Source: Acridotheres tristis (taxonomy: Eukaryota; Chordata; Aves; Passeriformes; Sturnidae). Taken from it: a stretch of 64,000 nucleotides of DNA. Shown here one piece after another: positions 18,987-29,200 of the stretch; the first letter of the stretch is position 1, and each line of letters opens with the position of its first letter. The stretch covers positions 69,481,785-69,545,784 of the forward strand of contig CM072885.1 in assembly GCA_037013685.1 (NCBI GenBank). The letters are read 5' to 3'. A program made the translations under genes and the position numbers. A model generated the notes under the pieces. That model searched no databases, was not told the DNA's origin, and saw only the letters and a program-made list of their open reading frames with translations.

Positions 18987-20551
18987 TTTTAAAATACATT
19001 TTGTTCCTGGCGAGCACAGAATTGTCTCTGGTCACTGTATTGCATGTGTCAACAATTAGGTCAGCTTTTCTGTAAGTTGTAAACATAAATTTAGGAGTGA
19101 CATTTTTTATTCTATAAATGACAGGCAGATCCCATCATCTGTAGTAATGCTCCACCACTCTATTAATGTAAAAGAGACTTGTTTTCCCTTGCACACTTAA
19201 TGTGAGCCCTTAAAAGCTCTAATGTACATGATAAACTCACTACATTCCACATAGGTCATCCCAAAAAGCTGCAGAATCCTGCTCCTGCCGACAGGGACAT
19301 CACAGACATCTGCCAAAGCTGGGATTCTGTGGAATCCCCAATCAGCTACAACATTCTTAGGGATATTTGAAAAGTCATGAAGTCCCAGGGGACTGGAAAA
19401 GGTGAAACATTGTCCCCATTGTTAAAATGGGTAGAAAGGAGGATCCTGGTGGCTGCCAACCTTGTTGGCCTCACCTCTGTGGGAAGATCATGGAAGAAGT
19501 CCTTCCAGGAGCTCTGCTAAGGTATATAGAGGCAGATTTAACTGGATGCTCATGGATAAATTAACTGGGCACTAATACATGAAGCACCTAGGTGCTCCTG
19601 CATAAATTAATTGGGAATTTATTAACACCTTGGTGTGACAAATGAGATGTTGTCTTGCTTTTTGATTAGGTTCTCCTACATGCATTTCTGATCCTCCTTG
19701 CTCATTTCAGAACCTGGATTTTTTATGATGCTGATACAGAATTCCTTTCAAGAAGAACCTGCCTATAAAAAGTAAGGCAATTCTTAGAAATATCCAAGTT
19801 GCCTTTCTTTTAGGACTGTGAACTTGCAGACCTGAAAACATTTCTGGGACTGATTCTGTCAGGTTTTCTCTCAAGAAGTAAGACAATATCTCTCCTTTGT
19901 TGCACAGGTGTGTTCATAAATTCCCAGTTAATTAATGCATGAGTGTTACTTACCTCACATTTCCCTCCCTTACCCCTTGTATTTCTCATCCTTTTTTCAC
20001 CTCACATTTCCCACCATTTTTTCTCTCATTTACTGCCCTTTCACCCTCTGTTCAAATACTTCAAGTGTTGTAAAGAGGAGGATTTTTCCTCAGTTAAACA
20101 TTAAATAATGGAAAAGGCAAGTTTTCCTTTAATTGATACCCTTAAAATCACAGGTGAAGAGGGATCCCTTTAAATACAGACAATAATGGAAAAGGAGATT
20201 TCCCCCTCAATTCAAACCCCTTTTCCATCCTTTTAAACCCCCCTTCTCTTTCTGGGGTCACTGGAATGCAATAGGGAGGGACAGGGAAGATGAAATAGAA
20301 AAGAAAAAGGATCTTCCCTGCTCCTCCCCACGCTGCCCCACCTGCTCAGGTGTGCTGCTCCCCTCTCCTGTGCTGTCCTGTGGCACAGGGCTCGGCCCTT
20401 TGCCCATCCTGAGCAAAGCCCTGGGAGCAGCCAGGTGTTCCCCCTGAACAGCCACTGCTGGCATTATTGTCCCTTGAGAGATCCCTGGGGATTGGGACAG
20501 AAACAGAACAGGGACAGGAACCCCCTGAAAACAGCCCCGAGCAGGGCCTGC
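18987..20551 (+). other. TUBA8 3' UTR and intergenic sequence with a CR1 fragment
   Basis: The TUBA8 3' UTR begins at 18987; no clear AATAAA was picked out. At about 19380-19560 there is a sense CR1 fragment. The rest (19560-20551) is unremarkable, with two similar blocks containing 'aataatggaaaagg' near 20105 and 20185. Confidence 0.5.
19380..19560 (+). mobile_element. CR1 LINE internal fragment, sense
   Basis: The segment resembles the reverse-transcriptase-coding part of CR1: phrases such as 'actggaaaaggtgaaacatt', 'ttgtccccattgttaaaatg', 'agaaaggaggatcctgg' and 'gaagatcatggaagaagtcc' occur in CR1 order. It is truncated at both ends. Confidence 0.65.
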
Positions 20552-21241
20552 CCCTCCTCATCCTCACTGACCTCACCTGGGGCTGCCTTCATCCTCCTCA
20601 TCCTCACTGACCTCACCCGGGGCTGCCTTCATCCTCCTCATCCTCATTGACCTCACCTGGGGCTGCCTTCATCATCCTCACTGACCTCACCTGGGGCTGC
20701 CTTCATCTTCCTCACTGACCTCACCTGGGGCTGCCTTCATCCTCCTCATCCTCACTGACCGCACCTGGGACTGACCCACCCCACCTCATCCTCACTGACC
20801 TCACCTGGGGCTGCTTCATCATCCTCACTGACCTCACCTGGGACTGCCTTCATCCTCCTCATCCTCACTGACCTCACCTGGGGCTGCCTTCGTCCTCCTC
20901 CTCATCCTCACTGACCTCACCTGGGGCTGCCTTCGTCCTCCTCCTCATCCTCACTGACCTCACCTGGGGCTGCTTTCATCCTCATCCTCACTGACCTCAC
21001 CTGGGGCTGCCTTCATCATCCTCACTGACCTCACCTGGGACTGCCTTCATCCTCCTCATCCTCACTGACCTCACCTGGGGCTGCCTTCGTCCTCATCCTC
21101 ACTGACCTCACCTGGGGCTGCCTTCATCCTCCTCATCCTCACTGACCTCACCTGGGGCTGCCTTCATCCTCCTCATCCTCACTGACCTCACCTGGGGCTG
21201 CCTTCATCCTCCTCATCCTCACTGACCACACCTGGGGCTGT
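20552..21241. repeat. ~40-bp minisatellite between TUBA8 and USP18
   Basis: About 17 to 19 copies of a unit like 'cctcactgacctcacctggg' plus 'gctgccttcatcctcctcat', with short indels (loss of one or two CCTCAT triplet blocks) among units. The minus-strand frame through it codes for a repeated acidic peptide but shows no gene structure. Confidence 0.92.
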
Positions 21242-22253
21242 GATTTCTTGCCTTCCCCAGTGCTTTCAGGTCTCATCCTGACGTTGTGATTTATTTTATT
21301 TGTGGGGACACTCAGTAACCAGCAGCCCTGCTCTTGAAGCAGTCCAGGCACTTTTTGGAGCTGTTTGGACATTGGAAGTGCCGTGGCAATTATCAGCAGC
21401 TTTTGTCGCAGGGACACTCCATGGTGACACTCAGCAGTCAGAGCGTTTGGACCCCCAAACTCTGCACCTTTTCCCTTGGAGCCCCCCCCCTTCATCTGAG
21501 CCCATTTTCTGGGCTGGCTTCTGCCTGCTGCCTGCTTTGGAAGTGACGTGTCACTTAGGCGAAGCTTAAAATACTCTTGACACATAATACTCCTCCTAAC
21601 CGAGTGCCCAGGCTCACAGAGGTCATTACCAAAAGCTCTTTCAGCTCCACCCTGCTTCATCCGGAATATCCAGCTCCTGTGTAAGCTCCCGTGTCCTTTT
21701 GCACTTTGCTCAGGTGGTTTCCTTCTCTCTAGGCAATTTTATGGCTTAGAGGTTCTTATCTCTCCCTCTCTTCTATCAGGCAGTCGCCACACAAGCCAGT
21801 AATAGGAAGAAGATGTCAGGAAAATTAATCCACAAACACCAGAGATTTATATCCAAAAAGAGACAGAGGAGTCCTTTTTGCTTTATTCGAATAAAGGGAG
21901 AAATCATGCGGCATTCCCCTGGGATCTCTCCAATTTTTGGAGGACCCAGTCTCCCTTTTTATCCCAATTTCCCGGCCACATTTCCCTCTTTCTTTCCCCA
22001 TGGGCTGAGGTACTTGAGAAGTACAGACTTCCTAGAACACCTGATACCTGAGATTCCCCTCGAATGTACAACCCTCCCTTTTAATTTTTAATTCTTATAG
22101 AATTCATGGTTTCCCCCCCCCCCCATTGTTTCTTTCCTCTTTCGATATCCAGTTTCATTTATCAGCAAACCTACAGTTTGTTCGTAAAGGCAAATATCTT
22201 TTTTTTTTTCCATTCGTTAGTTAGTGGACTCCTTCCCACTGTTAATCTCTCAG

Positions 22254-23095
22254 TGCTGGTTTTATCTACCCACAAACCCACAGCTTGTGTGTAAAGACAA
22301 ATCCTTCATTCTTCTCAGGAACGTCACTAAATCTAAACTATTGCTCTTAAACTCTGCCACAGCCACGACGCTGAGTCATTTGTGTCGTTTTCTCAGAAGT
22401 CCCTACAGATATGTGGGATATACAGATATACTCTCACCGTGATGATCCAGTACAGTTCTCACTGTCCCTCTGCCTCGACTGAACACCTGTGTGATAATTG
22501 ATAAAAGATTCGTGTTAATCACAAAAGCATTGGGGTTTGTATAAACCAGAATACTAAGCTCTGAAGTGAAGCATGGACACTAGATAAAGGAAATTATATG
22601 ATTAAATAATTCTGTTTAAAATCACCTTGTTATGTTATGTTGTCTTATGTTACATTATATTATGTTATGTTTTCCAAATAAGTTGTATGGGCTACCAGCT
22701 TGCAAAATCAGACTTCCCAATAGCCCTTCCTGCCTTTGTCTGATCAATGCTGCCTATCTCAAGGACCAGAGTCCCAGAACTTCTCTGGTGGTTATCTACA
22801 AGGACCAGATGGCTATCCGTGACTGATTATCGCCCGGAGATTTTGGGAATTTGGATAAGGATGTTTATTCGACCACCACTTCTTACCTGGCAAAATTATG
22901 ACAGCAAAAAACCCCAAAAATTATTGATTACAACGAGAAACCACAGTATAAGAAGAGGCTGCAAACCGAGGTTCGGTGGGGCGTGGAGTGGGCGGTGACC
23001 CCTCACGTTCCCCAGCGCGCTGCTCGCTGTCTATATCAAATAAAAACAACCTAAATTTTACCGAATATCGAGACTTTCGTCTCTCATTCATAACA
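22254..23095 (+). mobile_element. LTR next to the USP18 promoter (5' edge tentative)
   Basis: The right part is LTR-like: AATAAA at 23039-23044 followed by a U5-like stretch ending TTCATAACA at 23095. CTCAG occurs directly after it (23096-23100) and also directly before a TG at 22254 (CTCAG at 22249-22253), which would be a 5-bp target duplication around an 842-bp element. A 5-base match can arise by chance, so the left edge is uncertain. A TTATG-rich microsatellite (about 22626-22672) lies inside. Confidence 0.4.
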
Positions 23096-23159
23096 CTCAG
23101 AAGGAATAAATGTATTAAAGGACAAAGAACCGGCAGTAAAACCCTCTCGGCTCTTTCTC

Positions 23160-23455
23160 CCAGCCCCCTCCGTGGCGGGAGGAGGCGGCTCCGAGTTTCA
23201 CTTTCTGTGCTCGCTGTCGGCCGAGCGAGAAATGAAACCTGCGGGTCCGCTCCTGCTGCTCCTCCCCGTTCCTGCTGCTCCTCCCCGCCGCTCTCCCGGC
23301 TCTCCTGCCCCGGAGGAGCGGCTGTGGCTGTCGTGGATGAGCTCTGCTCTGTTCTGCTCTGCTCTGCGGGCAGATGTGCTGTGCCAGCCCCGCCGTGCCA
23401 GCCCCGCCGTCAGCCTGAGGTCCAGCTTTTTTCTATTTTTTTCCTGCTGGAAATG
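23160..23455 (+). promoter_or_regulatory. USP18: Probable USP18 promoter and non-coding first exon
   Basis: A GC-rich segment in otherwise AT-rich sequence, containing an ISRE (23194-23207) and ending with a strong donor (AAATG/GTAAGA at 23455/23456). USP18 in other vertebrates has a non-coding first exon and an interferon-responsive promoter. A matching acceptor lies at 26258-26259 (CCCTGCAG), 27 bases before the USP18 start codon. The transcription start is not determined. Confidence 0.6.
23194..23207. promoter_or_regulatory. Interferon-stimulated response element (ISRE)
   Basis: AGTTTCACTTTCTG matches the ISRE consensus AGTTTCnnTTTCnY at all but the last base. ISGF3 (STAT1-STAT2-IRF9) binds such sites. 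About 25 bases downstream is a second IRF-like stretch, GAGAAATGAAACC, with a one-base rather than two-base spacer. The site fits the known strong induction of USP18 by type I interferon. Confidence 0.75.
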
Positions 23456-23696
23456 GTAAGAAGGAGGTTTTTTGCCATTTTGTGAGGTTACCGGATGCCC
23501 GAGGCGCGTGTTATCAGGAAGGAAGGAAATAGGGAAATAATAACGGGGAGTAGTTTGGCTGCTAAGTGGGAAGTGTGCTTTCCGTGGCACCCCGGAGGAG
23601 TGATGCGCTCCTAGGCGCTTCCTTGCCTCCAAAGGTGGGTCGGCACTCCGAGTCTGCTGGAACCCTTCGAGGAGCACCTCAGGGGGACCCGAAAAA

Positions 23697-23815
23697 ACAG
23701 AATCATTAGGGTTGGAAGGGAGCTTGAAGAACATCCAGTTCCAACCCCCGCGCTGAGGACAGGGACACCTTCCAATGGAATAGATTGCTCAGAGTCACAT
23801 CCAACCTGGCCTCCC
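23697..23815 (-). mobile_element. CR1 LINE 3' end, antisense
   Basis: Antisense CR1 tail: 'agaatcattagggttggaag', 'acatccagttccaacccc', 'gacagggacaccttccaat' and 'cacatccaacctggcc' are in the order expected for the reverse complement of avian CR1. It lies in the proposed USP18 intron 1. Just after it (about 23925-23985) is a short tandem of 'gtgccagaggtgggaacccc'. Confidence 0.8.
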
Positions 23816-26087
23816 CACCTGCAGCCCAAGATTCCCATGGAGGAAACCTGCCTTAGCATCATCTGCAGCCCAGGATTCCCATGGGGGAGGAGGAGCTGGC
23901 AGGGAAGGGATGCCAAGTGCCAGAGGTGGGAACCCCAAGTGCCAGAGGTGGGAACCCCAAGTGCCAGAGGTGGGAACCCTCCTTGAGCACAGGGGTGCGG
24001 GGAGGGAAGGGACAATTTGGGGTTTGTCGATGTCTTGGGAGGGTGGATGGAGAAAGGGAGGATGCTGGGCTGGCTGAGAGGAGTGTGAGGGTGGATTATT
24101 CTGGGGTGGAGGGTATGAGGAGGACATCACTGGTCCCTGCTCTCTGCCCGGGGCTGGTGCAGTTGCTTGGCTTGGTATTTGAGGTCCCAAGTCCTACCCG
24201 TGACTTGCAAAGAAAATCGAGAAGCAACGCTGCTCCTCCGGTACTGGGGGCAGGAGGAGAGACCTCAGTTCCTTGGCTCACTCATCAGTTGTTTTTTATC
24301 CTTGTGCAGGGAAAAGGAGGTCAGGTGCCAGCCTTAGGAAGGCTGTACAGCCAAAAGGAGGCGGTTCCAAGGGTTGGAAAGTTGTACTCGTGTCCCTGCT
24401 CCCACAGCAGGATTCCTGATAGTGGTGACAGGGGGAGAATTCCATGGAACCAGAGACACAAATCCTCCTGTATCCCCCTGCACCTTCCTGCCCTGAGATC
24501 TCTTACCTTTTCCTCAAGTCACCCAAAGCCATTCAGCCCTGTGCTTGCTCTTTATTCCCACTCTTAGTCCTCCCTTTCCCGTCTTGCAGGTTTGCTTTAT
24601 CCCCAGTACATCTCTAGGTGTTGTAATTACCTCTGGGCTGCCTCCCCTCTCCTTTCTGTCTCTTTTGACATCCCCTCTGCCTGGGAGCATCCCTTACCTT
24701 CTATTTAGCTGAATTTAGGTGGGTTTAGCTGGCTGATTCTACACCAGGCTCCCACTCCAGCTCAGCTTTCAGAAACGTGAATGTGTTGTTAAATCATCTC
24801 CGGGAGAACAGGCAGTCTGTGTTCAGTTTCTCTTCTCCAAGGGAGAAATCCGATGAAATTTATCTTTTCCTGCGTAGCTGTTCTAATCACCAGATTTGTG
24901 TAGAAAAAGTAATGTTCTCAAATCTGTCTTTCAGAATTTTTTTTTTTTCCCCCCCAAAAACATATTTCTCGGCAAATTCGACAATATTTGGTGAATCTTA
25001 GACACTTAGAGATCAAAAGTGATCTTCAAAAGTAAAGGATCAAAAGTACAGTTGGAAATAAGTATACTTAAGCTTGAAGGTAATAATCAGGGAAGAAAAA
25101 TCCATTTCATTTCTAGCTTCTCTGCCTGATTCTTCAGTAACTGATATTTAACACTATAAGGCATAGTTAACCCAAAAGCATGCTTTTTAAAGCAAAGATT
25201 TTTTTTTTTTTAATGAAAGGCAGAACCAGGATTTTGCTTATTTTCCTTTCTTAGTAGCTTTTCTTCATTCTTTTAGTGCTTGGCCTTAGGTTGATTTTAC
25301 ACACTGTTTAATACTTGTAGAATAATAATTTCTGAGCTTTTTGGGGTCTCCACCCCCGTTTTGCTGTGACTATCTGCTTTTTTTCTGATTCTATCTCCAT
25401 GTTGGCAGCGGGCTTTTAGAAAGTTTCCTTTTTGCCTGGTTGCATTTGAACTTTTATCAGATTGTTTTGTTTGTGTACTTTTATTTTGCTTTAGTAGCTG
25501 AGTCACAGGAGATTGTCAGAGTAATGGTCAGTTGAATACTCCCTTCCAAATCTGGGCATTGTAATGGTTCTCCTGCACGAACAGTTACATTGCCTGTGAT
25601 CACTTGAAGGAACAGAAAAAGAAACTGATTTGTTGGTGCTTTAGTGTCTTCCACAATGACAGTCCAAAGTGCCACAGTAATGCTGTGACCCAAATGCTTC
25701 AAACCAATGCAGGGAGCTCAGGACAGAAACTGAACGTGCTTCTCTGGTTAGAAGAGAAGATGAAACTTGACCTTTTCAATACTTGGGCTGCTTTTTTTTT
25801 TTTTTTTTTTTTCTTTTTTTGATAAAAGATTTACCAAATCTTTCCAAACAGAAGTGTGTGGAGTTCCTTGGTTAGATGGAGCTGTTTCTGTGGAACTGAA
25901 GGCTCATTTATTTATTTAGCCACAAGAGGAAGACAGGATGAGAATTGTCATGAGATTCCACTTCTGTTCCCTTAGCAACAGCCTGCACACCTCAACACCC
26001 ATTAACCAAAACCCATTAATTTGAATTAACCTGTTAATTCAAATATCCCACGTGCTGTTGCAGTAATCTTACTGATTTTATTGATAT

Positions 26088-26212
26088 TCCAGGCTGGGCT
26101 GGATGGGACCCTGAGCAATCTGATCTAGTGGGTGACACCCCTGCCTGTGGCAGGGGTTTGAACCTAGATGATCTTTAAGGTTCCTTTCCAACCCAAACCA
26201 TTCAATGTTGTG
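26088..26212 (+). mobile_element. CR1 LINE 3' end, sense, just upstream of the USP18 coding start
   Basis: Sense CR1 tail with 'gggtgacacccctgcctgtg', 'gaacctagatgatctttaag' and 'ttcctttccaacccaaacca', followed by a T-rich stretch. It ends about 45 bases before the acceptor proposed at 26258-26259, so the polypyrimidine tract of that acceptor abuts the LINE end. Confidence 0.85.
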
Positions 26213-26286
26213 GTTTTTTTTTTTCTTTCACCTTTTTCATAATGAAAACGACCCTGCAGTCCTTCTATCCTTGAACAATATTCTTG

Positions 26287-29200
26287 ATGGGCCAAAGAAG
26301 TGGACGTGAAGAAGGAAGCAAGAAACCAGAGGTGGCCCTAAGTGAGACCATGGAGGCAGAAATTGAAGTACAAAATAATAAAGAGGAAATTGAAGAGGTG
26401 AAGGCCAAAAACCAGAAGCTGAGATCGGTCTTTGGCATGGCAGACTTAAAAAATGGTAATAACATTTTGCCTATTCTTCACTGTCATATTTTCTGTTTCT
26501 CATACCTGCTGTTCTGTTCTCTGTCCATAGGCTTAATTTTCTCCTATTCCTTACCTCTTCACTCAGGAATATACAGATGATTCTCATTTTGCCTTGCCAA
26601 GTAATAATTCTGAGGGTTTTTTTCGAATGGAATTCATGAAGATCTCAGAGCTTTTTCCCTATTTAAGCCCTCAAATTGGTCACTGCAGCCAAAAAGGCCG
26701 AGTTGCTGGCTCTGGTTCTGTCCAAACACAGCCAGCATTGCTGGATTTGCTAAACCATGCACTGGGGCCCTGATTATTCCCCTCATAGCAGCAGTCTTTG
26801 CCTCCTCTTGTTCTATTTTATGTTGAGGTGTCTTATGAGAGGACTGAAAATAGAGGAACTGGGAGAAATCTGAGCACCATTAGCCTGGTTTACTTGGATT
26901 TTTTTCAGTCAGTTGCCAAGAAAAAACAAATGTTATCAGCTTGAGCAGCAGAAGAATAGATGGAACACTTTTTCAGGTGTGACCAAGATGCTGATCACTG
27001 AATGACTGAATACTTGTGCTGCTTTCAGATAATTTTCACTCTCTTTTCCTGTACCTATCCCCAGGGCCTCACTTCCTCTTTTTGTCCCCTGCAGAAGCTG
27101 TTGGACTGTACAACCTTGGCCAGACCTGCTGTCTGAACTCTCTGCTCCAAGTGTTCCTCATGAACATCCACTTCACAAGGATACTCCGAAGGTACCTGTT
27201 GGAACCACCTGAGATATTTCCATTGTTTCCCTGTTGTCTCCACTCCTTTTTTTTTAAATATGGGATGAGCATTTCAAGGCTTGGATCGCTGAGGTGCTAT
27301 CAGGATGCTTTTAGGTCCCTCAGCAAGGTCTCTGCCTTGTTGTGTCTGTCAAACAGCCCTTGCAAAGGCAGAAGTTGCAGTTTTCAGACTTGTTAATCAT
27401 CTCTGATTCATTTCCTGAGCTGAGTCTTTATGGTTTGTATCTCTCTTTTCCCTAACAGGATATAATTTTTTTCCAGGTTTACTCACAGGCTGTATAACAA
27501 AGGATGTGTCACTTGTAGCTATACCAACTATTAATTTTGTCACTTGAAGCATGTAAATATAAATATACCCTAATCCCTGACTACCCTGGCTAGTCCCTGG
27601 TAGAGAAGAGTGTTCTTGCAGATCATAAACACATAACATTACTTTGTTTGGCTTGACTGTTGTCCCTGTGTGCTTTGAGGAGGATTTGGGCTTCTGTCTC
27701 CCTACTGACCACACTAATAACTGGTTTGATTTGTTTTCAGTTTACTCACTTCACTGCAGATTTAATGATCTAAGTGGATTGTTGCAGTCAGGTAGATAAA
27801 TCATAAAAAGAAAGGCCTCATAAAATCATACCTTGCTCTCTAAATTAATTAAATAGATTAAATTAATTAACTAAATTAATAGCTAGCTTATCACTTCTCC
27901 TATGGGCAGCTAAGTAATTTGCAAGTTCCCATGTGGAAACAATCTTAAGCATGAAAAAAATGACACAACAAACTATTCTGGTAAGAGAACTGTTTGCACC
28001 TGCAATGAACAAGAAATCTGTCTCGTGGGAATCAGTGAACAAAATATGTAAACTAACCAAGAATAGAGAAATTTGATAGACAAGTAAAATACCTTTTACT
28101 AGCCAATGGAGTAATTGGCAAGAAAACTATTAACCAATTAGAGTTGCACACAAGGTCTGTAAAAACTATGTAAAATAAGTTGTGTGAATAAAGAATTGGC
28201 TTTTCCCACATGAAGAAAATGGAGTCTCAGCTAATTTATTATCACAGTGGATCGTTTCCTATTCAGTCCTTTCTTATATGCTCACTAGTGAGCAGAGGAG
28301 AAAGACAAATTCCAGACATGCAGAAATGATAAATGGGAAAAGCTAAATAGTGTAGACTGTAGGTTACCATGCTTATGTGAAGAAAGAAAAACCTGTGGGC
28401 TACAGTAAATTCAGGGAGAATTAAGAGTTTTTGTTGGCATACAGTTGAAATACAAGCATTATGATATACGTGCCCATGAAATTTTGAGGGCATGTTGAGA
28501 GTGAGGACATGAACGAGTGGGAGGCAATAAAGGTCTGAAATTGGCTGTAACTAAAGTTGTTTCTAAAGGCCAGAAAGCACTTGAGGTGCTGCTTGGCTTG
28601 TCTCTTATTGAGGAACAAGCCAACTTAAAATTTTACTTGAGAGCTGTCAGGCTGGGCTGTGGGATGAGCTAGTGCAAGTGACTGCTTTCCTTTATTCCTT
28701 CTCTTGCTGAAGATGTACCCATGCTGCTTCTTCTTGAGCTGCTGTCTCTGCTGCTGACCTATGCTCCTTTCAGCTGTGATGTCTGATATTTCTCCATTAA
28801 TTCCCTTTCAGGATCACAGTGCCATCATCTCCTGCCAAGAGGATGAGCAATGTCCCCTATCAAATGCTCCTGCTGCTGGAGAAGATGCAGTGTGGCAAGT
28901 GCAAAGCTGTTTATCCCAAAGACCTGGCTTACTGCCTTTCAAAGCACAGAGTGGAATGTAAGCAGCCCTGCCTGGTGCCCACCTCTGTCTGCATTATCCA
29001 GCATTTCCAAGCACTGCAGGCTCCAACATCTCCTTCAGGAATTCAGGAATGCCAGGAGTTAGGTGCACAGTCACACAGTGCTCTTTGTAGCTGAGTGCAA
29101 TGCTGTGTCTCACTTGTGAAGAGAGGAAAAAAATAAAAACCCGGCTGGATATATTTGCTGATATCCAGAGGGTGGGAATACTATCAGACTGCTTGAAAAT

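Noticed and set aside
22254..23095. Retroviral coding genes in the LTR-like region upstream of USP18.
   Set aside because: The short frames show no gag, pol or env motif, so at most this is a solo LTR.
27016..27094. Extension of USP18 exon 3 upstream through an in-frame Met.
   Set aside because: The stretch is the polypyrimidine tract and acceptor; joining the 26287-26455 exon in phase gives the family length.
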